This document shows, in pieces, positions 15,535 through 22,884 of a stretch of DNA of 64,000 nucleotides (position 1 is its first letter; every line of letters starts with the position of its first letter). The notes beneath the pieces were generated by a model that saw only the letters and a list, made by a program, of their open reading frames with translations, was not told the origin of the DNA and ran no database searches. The position numbers and the translations under genes were made by a program. Source of the DNA: Actinomycetota bacterium (lineage in GTDB: Bacteria > Actinomycetota > CADDZG01 > JAHWKV01); contig JAHWKU010000003.1 of the NCBI GenBank assembly GCA_019347715.1, forward strand, positions 1 through 64,000. The letters are read 5' to 3'.

Positions 15535-16721
15535 GCCAGGTCGGCCTCCAGCTCGACGACGAGCAAAAGGCGATCGTCGAAACGGTTCGTGACTTCGTCG
15601 ACCGAGAGGTTATCCCGGTCGCGGACGAGATGGAGCACTCCGACGAGTACCCCGAAAAGATCGTCGAGATGATGAAGGAGATGGGACTCTTCGGGGTAAC
15701 GGTCCCCGAGGAGTTTGGGGGCCTCGGCCAGCCGCTGACTCTTTATGCGCTGATCGTCAGCGAACTGTCACGTGGATGGATGAGCCTCTCGGGCATCATG
15801 AACACCCACTTCATCTCCAGCTATCTGCTCAGAAAGCACGGCCGCGACGAGCAGAAGGAAAAGTACCTTCCCAAGATGGCAGCCGGCGAGGTACGAGCAG
15901 CGCTGTCGATGAGTGAGCCTGGAGCCGGAAGCGACGTTGCCGCTATTACCTGCAAGGCGATACGCGATGGAGACTCCTATGTCGTCGATGGGCAGAAGAT
16001 GTGGGTCACCAATGGCTTGAGGGCGGGGATCGTCACCCTTTTATGCAAGACCGACCCCGCATCGGATCCTGTGCACCGAGGGATAAGCATCCTGCTGGTG
16101 GAGAAAACCCCTGGGGAGGAAAACCCGGCAGAAGGCCTGATCGTCGGAAAGAACATCCCGAAGCTCGGCTACAAGGGAGTCGAGACAACCGAGCTCACTT
16201 TCGAAGGCCATCGAGTCCCGGTGGAACAGCTGCTTGGCGAAGAGGAAGGTCAGGGCTTCCGCCAGGTGATGGACGGGATCGAAGTCGGCAGGGTGAACGT
16301 CGCGGCGAGGGCCGTCGGAGTCGCGACCCGTGCATTCGAAGAAGCCATCAGGTACGCGCAGGTAAGAGAGACGATGGGCAAGCCGATCGCCCACCATCAG
16401 GCGATCGCATTCAAGCTCGCCGAGATGGGGACCAAAGTGGAAGCTGCGCGGCTGATGCTGCTGAACGCAGCCCAGAAGAAAGATGCAGGAGAGAGAAGCG
16501 ACCTAGAAGCAGGGATGGCGAAGTTGTTCACGTCCGAGATTTGCTACGAGGTTTGCCTCGATGCCTTGAGAGTTCATGGTGGCTACGGGTATTCGGAGGA
16601 GTTCACGGTAGAGAGGCTGTACCGCGATGCTCCTTTCCTCCTGATTGGAGAGGGAACCAGCGAGATCCAGAAGATGGTGATCGCACGCCAGCTGCTAGAA
16701 CGCTACAAGGTGGAGACGTGA
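15531..16721 (+). CDS. Acyl-CoA dehydrogenase
   Basis: This FAD-dependent enzyme of 396 residues desaturates acyl-CoA at the alpha-beta carbons. It has the N-terminal helical domain (ETVRDFVDREVIPVADEME), the FAD signature AALSMSEPGAGSDVA, the GQKMWVTNG segment and the C-terminal GGYGYSEEFTVERLYRDA...EGTSEIQ block, where the family flavin-binding and catalytic residues lie. ATG at 15531 overlaps the lyase stop (ATGA), so translation is coupled. Its neighbours (CoA lyase, VOC epimerase-like and MaoC) suggest a branched C4-C6 dicarboxylyl- or isovaleryl-type CoA substrate, such as methylsuccinyl-CoA, but the sequence alone does not fix this. Confidence 0.9.
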   Translation: MSQVGLQLDDEQKAIVETVRDFVDREVIPVADEMEHSDEYPEKIVEMMKEMGLFGVTVPEEFGGLGQPLTLYALIVSELSRGWMSLSGIMNTHFISSYLLRKHGRDEQKEKYLPKMAAGEVRAALSMSEPGAGSDVAAITCKAIRDGDSYVVDGQKMWVTNGLRAGIVTLLCKTDPASDPVHRGISILLVEKTPGEENPAEGLIVGKNIPKLGYKGVETTELTFEGHRVPVEQLLGEEEGQGFRQVMDGIEVGRVNVAARAVGVATRAFEEAIRYAQVRETMGKPIAHHQAIAFKLAEMGTKVEAARLMLLNAAQKKDAGERSDLEAGMAKLFTSEICYEVCLDALRVHGGYGYSEEFTVERLYRDAPFLLIGEGTSEIQKMVIARQLLERYKVET

Positions 16722-16725
16722 TCCG

Positions 16726-17109
16726 ATGACGACGATCAAGGGCCTCAAATACTCGATCGTGATGGCGCGCGATTACGAAAAGATGAAGACCTGGTATTCG
16801 AAGAGTCTCGGTCTAGAGATCGCTGACAAAGACGACGATGGCGGATGGGTTACCTTCCGATTCCCGGACGGCGGTTCCGAGCTTGCCATCCACACCATCC
16901 CGGCAACTGTTCCCGAGACGGCAGGGAAGACTGCGATCGTTCCGTGCATGGAAGTGGCGGATATTCATGAGGCGGTCAAAGAGCTGAAGGGAAGAGGGGT
17001 TGATTTCGTCCGCGACGTACACGAAGCCACCGGCAACGTCCTGCTCGCAAACTTCACCGATCCCGAAGGCAACCTGCTCCAGCTCTACCAGAGAGCCGGC
17101 GGATTCTAG
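16726..17109 (+). CDS. VOC superfamily protein (glyoxalase/epimerase-like)
   Basis: This 127-residue protein has a single vicinal-oxygen-chelate module pair: YSIVMARDYEKMKTWYSKSLGLEI at the N-terminus and DPEGNLLQLYQR at the C-terminus, where the Glu of GNLLQLYQ-type ends often binds metal. Family roles include glyoxalase I, methylmalonyl-CoA epimerase and bleomycin resistance. The N-terminal metal histidine is not obvious (YSIVMA), so metal-independent or altered activity is possible. It starts four bases after the acyl-CoA dehydrogenase stop. Context favours an acyl-CoA epimerase-like or accessory role over detoxification, but this is inference. Confidence 0.72.
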   Translation: MTTIKGLKYSIVMARDYEKMKTWYSKSLGLEIADKDDDGGWVTFRFPDGGSELAIHTIPATVPETAGKTAIVPCMEVADIHEAVKELKGRGVDFVRDVHEATGNVLLANFTDPEGNLLQLYQRAGGF

Positions 17110-17120
17110 GAGGCTCGGGC

Positions 17121-17636
17121 GTGGGAGCGGAATTGCCTTTCGGCAGGTATCTCGAAGACTTCAAGGTCGGAGACGTGTACAAGCACCGGCTCTCGAAGAC
17201 GATAACCGAGTCAGACGATCATTTGTTCTGCATGATCACGATGAACCATCATCCCTTGCACACCAACGCGCATTACGCGGAGACGTCGACCCAGTTCAAA
17301 AGAAACGTCGTAGTCGGTAACCTCGTGTACTCGCTAGCTCTCGGCATCAGCGTCCCGGACGTTTCTGCCAGAGCGATTGCAAATCTGGAGATCGAGAGTC
17401 TCAAGCATCCGGCCCCCGTGTTCCACGGCGACACGATCTATGCGGAGACGGAGGTCCTCGAGGTTGCTCCTTCCAAATCGAAACCGGACCGCGGGATCGT
17501 CAAGGTACGGACAATCGCCTATAACCAGGACGGAGTCGTGGTTTGTGAGTTCGCTCGCAAGGTGATGATCCCTACCCGGGAATCGGCTGGCGACGAGCAG
17601 CTCGGTCGTCCCGAGCCGAAGCTATCGGCGGAGTGA
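17121..17636 (+). CDS. MaoC-family hydratase
   Basis: The 171-residue hot-dog-fold protein resembles MaoC-like hydratases that act on enoyl-CoA esters, including the single-domain hydratases encoded beside CitE and FadE19 in mycobacteria. Typical stretches are LPFGRYLEDFKVGDVYKH, MNHHPLHTNAHYAET (catalytic Asp/His-type region), VVGNLVYSLALG and LKHPAPVFHGDTIYAETEV. GTG at 17121 is preceded at 17108-17113 by AGGAGG. It lies in a tight operon with the CoA lyase, an acyl-CoA dehydrogenase and a VOC protein. A mesaconyl- or itaconyl-CoA hydratase role is a reasonable hypothesis from context. Confidence 0.85.
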   Translation: MGAELPFGRYLEDFKVGDVYKHRLSKTITESDDHLFCMITMNHHPLHTNAHYAETSTQFKRNVVVGNLVYSLALGISVPDVSARAIANLEIESLKHPAPVFHGDTIYAETEVLEVAPSKSKPDRGIVKVRTIAYNQDGVVVCEFARKVMIPTRESAGDEQLGRPEPKLSAE

Positions 17637-17637
17637 T

Positions 17638-17988
17638 ATGCCCGGGATAGCCGTCCTCTGTTGGGAGGAGAACCGCCCGTGGGTGAGCGCGCTTCGACAG
17701 AAGGGCTTCAGCGTTCCTTGGGTCGAAGAGCCGAAGGGCGATGCTTACAGGCAGATGTCGACGGTCGAGCCGGAATTGCTTTTGGTGGATCTGACGAGGC
17801 TTCCCGAGCAGGGGAGGGAGATCATCCTCGACCTCGCCGACCGCGGCGATTTGAATGGTGTCCCCGTCGTAGTCGTAAGTGACAAGTCGACCGCGGGAAG
17901 AGGACTGAAGAGCAAAGTGAAGAAGCTATCGGTGACGACTCCTAGGAAGATCATCTCCGCGGTCAAGACCGCCATGGAGGGCGGCTAG
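17638..17988 (+). CDS. Receiver-like small protein (degenerate response-regulator fold)
   Basis: This 116-residue protein has a CheY-like alternating pattern. The AVLCWEE strand is at the N-terminus. The phospho-acceptor position would be LLLVDLTRLPE, where Asp51 sits at the end of strand three. VPVVVVSDKST provides the usual Thr/Ser, and LKSKVKK an alternative to the conserved lysine. No output domain follows. The ATG starts two bases after the MaoC stop, so it is the last gene of the acyl-CoA operon. It could be a stand-alone receiver or a structural relative with no phosphorylation. Confidence 0.5.
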   Translation: MPGIAVLCWEENRPWVSALRQKGFSVPWVEEPKGDAYRQMSTVEPELLLVDLTRLPEQGREIILDLADRGDLNGVPVVVVSDKSTAGRGLKSKVKKLSVTTPRKIISAVKTAMEGG

Positions 17989-18443
17989 TCCAGGTCGCCG
18001 GCTTCGATTCTCCTCAGACGCTTGGTGCGAACGAGTGCAGAATCCTCGGGAGCCTGCTCGGGTTCATCGGCCAGAAGGTCGGAGATCACTCCGGTCAAGT
18101 CCCTTTGCGAGATGACTCCTACGACTTTCTCTCCTTCGACCACCGGAAGGTGGCGGATCCATTTGCTTGCCATCAGCGTGGAAGCCTCTTTCAGACTCGC
18201 ACCCGGCGTTACGGTGATTACGTCGGTCGTCATGGTGTCCTTCAACCGGGTCTCGTTCAAGTCCTGGCCGAGCGCGACCGCCTTTAAAAGATCTCTTTCT
18301 GTGAATATGCCAAGCAGCCGGTCGCCATCCATGACTAGAAGAGATCCCGTCTGCTGTTCGCGCATCTTGGCTGCCGCCTGAGCAATAGAGTCGTCGGCAG
18401 AATCGACCACAGCCGCAGAAGTCATGATGTCCGACACGCGCAT
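17985..18443 (-). CDS. Tandem CBS-domain protein
   Basis: The 152-residue protein consists of two CBS motifs (a Bateman module): MRVSDIMTSAAVVDSADDSI...LLGIFTERDLLKAV and LKDTMTTDVITVTPGASLKEA...VVGVISQRDLTGVI, with a charged tail. Such modules bind adenine nucleotides and usually regulate a partner. ATG at 18443 starts exactly at the first CBS strand; the frame is open further upstream but without family similarity. Its stop overlaps the convergent receiver-like gene by four bases. It is divergent from the coiled-coil gene, separated by 147 bases. Confidence 0.88.
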   Translation of the reverse strand: MRVSDIMTSAAVVDSADDSIAQAAAKMREQQTGSLLVMDGDRLLGIFTERDLLKAVALGQDLNETRLKDTMTTDVITVTPGASLKEASTLMASKWIRHLPVVEGEKVVGVISQRDLTGVISDLLADEPEQAPEDSALVRTKRLRRIEAGDLD

Positions 18444-18590
18444 ATTGGCGGTCAGTCTATCGAACCGGCCCGAAGGCGGGTCTGGGAACTGTGTGGCAGG
18501 GGGTTTACGGATAGTGAAAAGAGTGGGAAAATCTCCGTCCGCTGCGGGCAGAGGGGGAGTTCGGGCGGACACCCAATCATCGGAGGAAAA
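18444..18590. promoter_or_regulatory. Divergent intergenic region
   Basis: These 147 bases separate the CBS gene (minus) from the coiled-coil gene (plus). A ribosome binding site (CGGAGGAAAA) ends just before the ATG at 18591. Promoters for both genes must lie here or upstream, but I see no clear -35/-10 pair and no strong palindrome. Confidence 0.35.
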
Positions 18591-20687
18591 ATGACGTCCA
18601 AAAGCGACCCATCCTCGAAGTCCGGCGACAAGACCGAAGACAAGACCGAGGACAAGAAGGCGACCAAGCCCGCAGCCAGGCGCGGCCCCCGGGGTACCAA
18701 GGAGCAGGTCGCCGCGGTTCACAGGAATGCTCAGGAAGCCGCTCGGGATCTCGATCGCGAGCAGACAGAGTCTGTCATCGACCTCGCGACAGCTCTGGGA
18801 GAGATTGGTGCTGGGGAAGCACTGGCCCAGCTGGATACCAGGCTGGCTTTCATGGAACGGCAGGTGGAGCGGCTCAATTCGAGGAGAGAAGAGGCCGATC
18901 GCGGCATACAGGGCGAGCTGACCGTGATGAGGACCCGCATAGAAGAGGCACTTTCAGCCGTCGGCGCAACCACCGAAGAACAGCGCAAAACTTGGGGCTC
19001 GCTAGAAAATCAGGTGTCTTCGATAGTCGCCGATGCCGAAAGACATACGTCCGACGCGATTGAGACTCTGCGAAGAGAGCTGGTTACTCGAGTCGAGGAC
19101 GCCGCGACGAGGCTGGAGAGAGCAGAGTCGAAGTTGCGCGGTGAGACGAAAGCTCTCGAGGATGGTGTCGAAGAAAGGATCAGGACGCTTTCTTCCTCCA
19201 TGGCAGAGACCCAGGAGGATCTCTCTTCCTCATCGCTTTCGATCACCGACCGGTTCGCAGAGCTCGAAACTGACCTCACTGCAAAGGTCGAGACGTCAAC
19301 GGCCGGCATAGACGAGAGGATCTCGTCCGCCGTGGATCAGGTGCGCGCGGAAGTCCAGGGGCTTTCCGCTCGCGTTGCCGATCAGATGGAAGGCTTCGAA
19401 ACCGAGTTCACTTCCTCTCGCGCGCGTCTTACCGAAGATCTCTCTACGCGCACCGCCGCTCTCGAAGCTCATCTCGAAGAGAGGACGCAAGCATTGGTGG
19501 ACCGCGTGGAGTCGGACATGAATCAGCTGAAGGCTGAGATTTCCACGGGGGCCGAAGGTCTAGATGCTCGCATCGAAGCAGCTGCCTCGAGCGCAGTCGG
19601 CGAGATCCGCATGGAGCTCGAGCGGCTGAAGGGTGAAATGACCGACACCATTCAGTCCCAGCGATCGGACGTGCTTCAGATCGTTGAGGACCAGCGCGTT
19701 GATAACGAAGGTCGCATGAGCGAGGCCAGGGCGGCAGTCCGGCTGGAAGCTCAGCGTATGAAAGAGACGGTCGATTCCAAGCTCGCATCGGTGGATGAAG
19801 GAATGGCTCTGTTGAGAAAGGAATTGCTCGCCGAGGTCCAGTCAGTGGACGAGCGCGTCGCGAACGGCACGAGCAAACTCGAGGCTCTCATCACCAACCA
19901 ATCGAGGCGGCTTGGTGCCGACGAAAACGAGTGGGCTGAGACCACATCGGAGATCGCCGAGGACATCTCCGCCCTCAAGAACCGAATCGAGGAGCTATTC
20001 GGAAGAGTCTCATCGTCGGAAGCCAGGAGGGCGACCGAGAGGGGATCGGCTCAGGCCTCCATAGACGGCATGGGGACCCGGCTGGATGCTCTCGAGAGAA
20101 GGATGCGTCAAGCGGTCGAAGAGGTCTCTGCCAGACAGGCAACGCGTCTCGAGATGCTTACGTCCCAGGTCGAACACCTTCATAGTTCATCGGCTGGGGC
20201 CGAGGAACGCGCCGGAGCGGTCGAGTATCTGACGCGGAAGATCGGAGAGGTAACTGAGCGGTCAGAAGAGGCGCTGACGAAAGTGAACGCTCTCGGCCGC
20301 TACATCACCAAGAGACCGGAAGCGGTGAAGGGAGAGGCGGTCATTGTGCCTCCCGACATGGATGCGAGACTCGCCGCCCTCGAAAAAAGCATTACGAAGC
20401 TCGGTGCATCGCGGGAAGAGCCGGCCGCTGTCCCCGACGAGCTCATCGATAGGCTCGCGGCTCTGGAAGCTGCCGTCAGCAGCATGGCGCGACCCGAGCA
20501 GCCTGAAGATTCGCAGGCAGCGGATCTGGCCGTCAGGATCGAGACTCTTGAGCGCACCATCACGAACCTGAGCACAACCATCTCTACCAGGCAGGCTCAG
20601 CTGACCGGCAGGCTCGAGGAAGTGGAACGAAAGGCTGCGCCGGTTTCGCAGACGATTCTTCCTGATAAAAAGCGCGGGCGCTGGTAG
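18591..20687 (+). CDS. Long coiled-coil protein of unknown function
   Basis: The 698-residue protein begins with a Lys/Glu/Pro-rich low-complexity tail (residues ~1-45, KTEDKTEDKKATKPAARRG) and continues almost entirely as charged heptad-like helix, rich in Glu, Ala, Arg, Leu and Ser. Segments such as LDARIEAAASSAVGEIRMEL, RVSSSEARRATER and LERTITNLSTTIST recur with similar phrasing, suggesting internally repeated coiled-coil units. There is no signal peptide, membrane helix, ATPase motif or cysteine-rich domain, so it is not a full SMC protein. GGAGG seven bases before the ATG supports the start. Its partner is unknown; it ends three bases before the convergent hppD stop. Confidence 0.75.
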   Translation: MTSKSDPSSKSGDKTEDKTEDKKATKPAARRGPRGTKEQVAAVHRNAQEAARDLDREQTESVIDLATALGEIGAGEALAQLDTRLAFMERQVERLNSRREEADRGIQGELTVMRTRIEEALSAVGATTEEQRKTWGSLENQVSSIVADAERHTSDAIETLRRELVTRVEDAATRLERAESKLRGETKALEDGVEERIRTLSSSMAETQEDLSSSSLSITDRFAELETDLTAKVETSTAGIDERISSAVDQVRAEVQGLSARVADQMEGFETEFTSSRARLTEDLSTRTAALEAHLEERTQALVDRVESDMNQLKAEISTGAEGLDARIEAAASSAVGEIRMELERLKGEMTDTIQSQRSDVLQIVEDQRVDNEGRMSEARAAVRLEAQRMKETVDSKLASVDEGMALLRKELLAEVQSVDERVANGTSKLEALITNQSRRLGADENEWAETTSEIAEDISALKNRIEELFGRVSSSEARRATERGSAQASIDGMGTRLDALERRMRQAVEEVSARQATRLEMLTSQVEHLHSSSAGAEERAGAVEYLTRKIGEVTERSEEALTKVNALGRYITKRPEAVKGEAVIVPPDMDARLAALEKSITKLGASREEPAAVPDELIDRLAALEAAVSSMARPEQPEDSQAADLAVRIETLERTITNLSTTISTRQAQLTGRLEEVERKAAPVSQTILPDKKRGRW

Positions 20688-20690
20688 GCG

Positions 20691-21779
20691 CTAGAGGTTT
20701 CCTCTTCGGTCCTGCTCTCGTTCGATCGCTTCAAAGAGGGCTTTGAAGTTTCCAACCCCGAATCCGCGCGATCCATGGCGCTCGATCACTTCGAAGAACA
20801 CGGTCGGACGATCCTGGACGGGCTTGGTGAAGATCTGCAGGAGATAGCCCTCATCGTCGCGGTCGACGAGGATGCCCAGCCGCTGTAGGTCCTTGTAGTC
20901 CTCGTTGATGTCGCCGACTCGCTCCATTGCCTCGTCGTAATAGGTTCCCGGAACGAACAGGAAGTTCATGCCTCGGGCTCGCATGTGATCAACCGTCTTG
21001 ACTATGTCGTCACTGGCAAGAGCGATGTGCTGCACCCCTGGCGTTCCGTAATATTCGAGGTATTCCTCGATCTGACTCTTCCGCTTCCCCTCGGCCGGCT
21101 CATTGATGGGGAACTTGACTCTCCCGCTCCCATCGACACAGACCTTGGACATCAGAGCCGAGTATTCGGTTGAGATGGCATCGTCGGAGAAGTGGATCAT
21201 CTCGGTCATGCCGAAGACGTCCTCGTAGAACTTGACCCACTCCTCCATCTTTCCGAGCTCAACGTTACCGACGATGTGATCGATGTCCCTGATTCCGGTC
21301 TCGTCCGGAACACTGTTCAGCGCCTTATATCCAGGGGCAAAGGCCCCCTTGTAATCGGACCGATCGACGAACAGATGAATCGTCTCGCCGTAGGTATATA
21401 TGGCCGATAGCCGAATCGTCCCTTCGTCGTCGGAACTCTCTGTCGGTTCTGCAAAGCTCGTGGCGCCACGCTCGGTCGCTTCTTTCCAGGCCTTTTCTGC
21501 ATCGGGCACGCCAATGGCTACGACCTTCACTCCGTCGCCGTGTCTTGTGACGTGGTCGGAGATCTCGCTATCGGCATTGAGCGCGGCGGTGACGACGAAG
21601 CGAACATCACCCTGCTGCATCACATAGCTGGTGCGGTCCCTTACTCCGGTCTCGAGGCCTGAGTACGCGACCGGCGTGAAACCCATCGCCTTGTTGTAAA
21701 AGTAGGCCGCCTGCCTGGCGTTGCCGACCCAGAACTCGACATGATCGATCCCCAGAAGCGGCATGAAGTCTTCGGTCAT
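20691..21779 (-). CDS. hppD: 4-hydroxyphenylpyruvate dioxygenase
   Basis: The enzyme converts 4-hydroxyphenylpyruvate to homogentisate in tyrosine breakdown, using non-haem Fe(II) and O2. The 362 residues form two VOC-type halves. The iron ligands are visible as His in IRDIDHIVGNV (~residue 164), His in PGVQHIALASDDI (~242) and Glu in PTVFFEVIERHG (~322). The C-terminal GNFKALFEAIEREQ is also typical. ATG at 21779 is chosen because GGAGGGG precedes it; the in-frame ATG at 21791 lies inside that ribosome binding site. No homogentisate dioxygenase gene is adjacent. Confidence 0.96.
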   Translation of the reverse strand: MTEDFMPLLGIDHVEFWVGNARQAAYFYNKAMGFTPVAYSGLETGVRDRTSYVMQQGDVRFVVTAALNADSEISDHVTRHGDGVKVVAIGVPDAEKAWKEATERGATSFAEPTESSDDEGTIRLSAIYTYGETIHLFVDRSDYKGAFAPGYKALNSVPDETGIRDIDHIVGNVELGKMEEWVKFYEDVFGMTEMIHFSDDAISTEYSALMSKVCVDGSGRVKFPINEPAEGKRKSQIEEYLEYYGTPGVQHIALASDDIVKTVDHMRARGMNFLFVPGTYYDEAMERVGDINEDYKDLQRLGILVDRDDEGYLLQIFTKPVQDRPTVFFEVIERHGSRGFGVGNFKALFEAIEREQDRRGNL

Positions 21780-21886
21780 CTTCCCCTCCATGTGGATTGT
21801 CTTCGCACCTCGTTAGCGTACCCGATAGGCTTGTTTGCTCGGTGACTCGGGCCCAAGCGGCCTCGATGCAGACGGGGGAGGTTCCC

Positions 21887-22846
21887 ATGGAAATGCGGCA
21901 CCTGGGTCGTTTCGAAGTCTCGGTGGTAGGTCTTGGTTGCAACAACTTCGGTATGAGAATCGGCGAGAAAGAGACCGCTGCCGTGGTAGACGCCGCGTTG
22001 GAGCATGGAATCAATTTCTTCGATACGGCCGATGTGTACGGTGCGACCCTTTCAGAGAAGTTCCTCGGATCCGCCCTGCGGAGTCGTCGCGATGAGGCCG
22101 TCATCGCGACCAAGTTCGGAAACATGCTCTCAGAGAGAGTCGGTGACGAGATGAAGCCCATCGAAGGTTCGGGGGGTGCAAGCAAGCGGTGGATCGTCCA
22201 AGCGATCGAGGGCAGCTTGAAGCGGCTCGGGACCGATCGGATCGATCTGTACCAGCTTCACTTACCGGCCGGAGATGTTCCCTTCGATGAGACTCTGGAG
22301 GCTCTGAACGATCTCGTCGAGCAGGGGAAGGTGCTGGAGATCGGGTGCTCGAACTTCTCGGGAGATCAGATCGACGAAACGATGAAGATCTCAGCGAATA
22401 AGGGATGGGCAGCTTGGGTGACTGCGCAGAATCATTACAACCTTCTTCATCGGGAAGTCGAGACCGACGTTCTGCCGGCATGCGAACGTAATGGGCTGAA
22501 GATGCTTCCGTACTTCCCATTGGCCAGCGGGCTTCTCACTGGAAAGTACCAGCGTGGCGAGGAGCCGCCGGCCGGCACCCGTTTGGCTGCAGCGCCAGAG
22601 AACCGCAGAGCCTCGATATTCACCGACCGCAACTTCGATATCGTCGACCAGCTATCGGCGTTCGCAGAACAACGGGGCCACAGTCTTCTTGATCTGGCGA
22701 TCTCATGGCTGGCGGCACGCCCGACTGTGGCATCGGTTATAGCCGGCGCCACCAAGCCTGAACAGGTGGCAGCCAATGTCGCTGCTGTGACCTGGACGCT
22801 GGAACAAAAAGAGATCGAGGAGATCGACCGGATCACATCGGGTTGA
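21887..22846 (+). CDS. Aldo/keto reductase
   Basis: The 319-residue (beta/alpha)8 NADPH-dependent oxidoreductase carries the AKR tetrad: Asp in FFDTADVYG, Tyr four residues later, Lys in VIATKFGN and His in LYQLHLP. C-terminal NADPH-binding stretches include VIAGATKPEQVAANV. The start at 21887 (ATG GAA ATG) is preceded by GGGGGAGG five bases upstream. It is divergent from hppD with a 107-base gap. AKRs of this type (YajO/YghZ-like) act on varied aldehydes and ketones; no specific substrate is evident. Confidence 0.9.
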   Translation: MEMRHLGRFEVSVVGLGCNNFGMRIGEKETAAVVDAALEHGINFFDTADVYGATLSEKFLGSALRSRRDEAVIATKFGNMLSERVGDEMKPIEGSGGASKRWIVQAIEGSLKRLGTDRIDLYQLHLPAGDVPFDETLEALNDLVEQGKVLEIGCSNFSGDQIDETMKISANKGWAAWVTAQNHYNLLHREVETDVLPACERNGLKMLPYFPLASGLLTGKYQRGEEPPAGTRLAAAPENRRASIFTDRNFDIVDQLSAFAEQRGHSLLDLAISWLAARPTVASVIAGATKPEQVAANVAAVTWTLEQKEIEEIDRITSG

Positions 22847-22884
22847 TCAAGGGTTCAGAATAAAGAAAAGGGTGGGGGGGTGGC

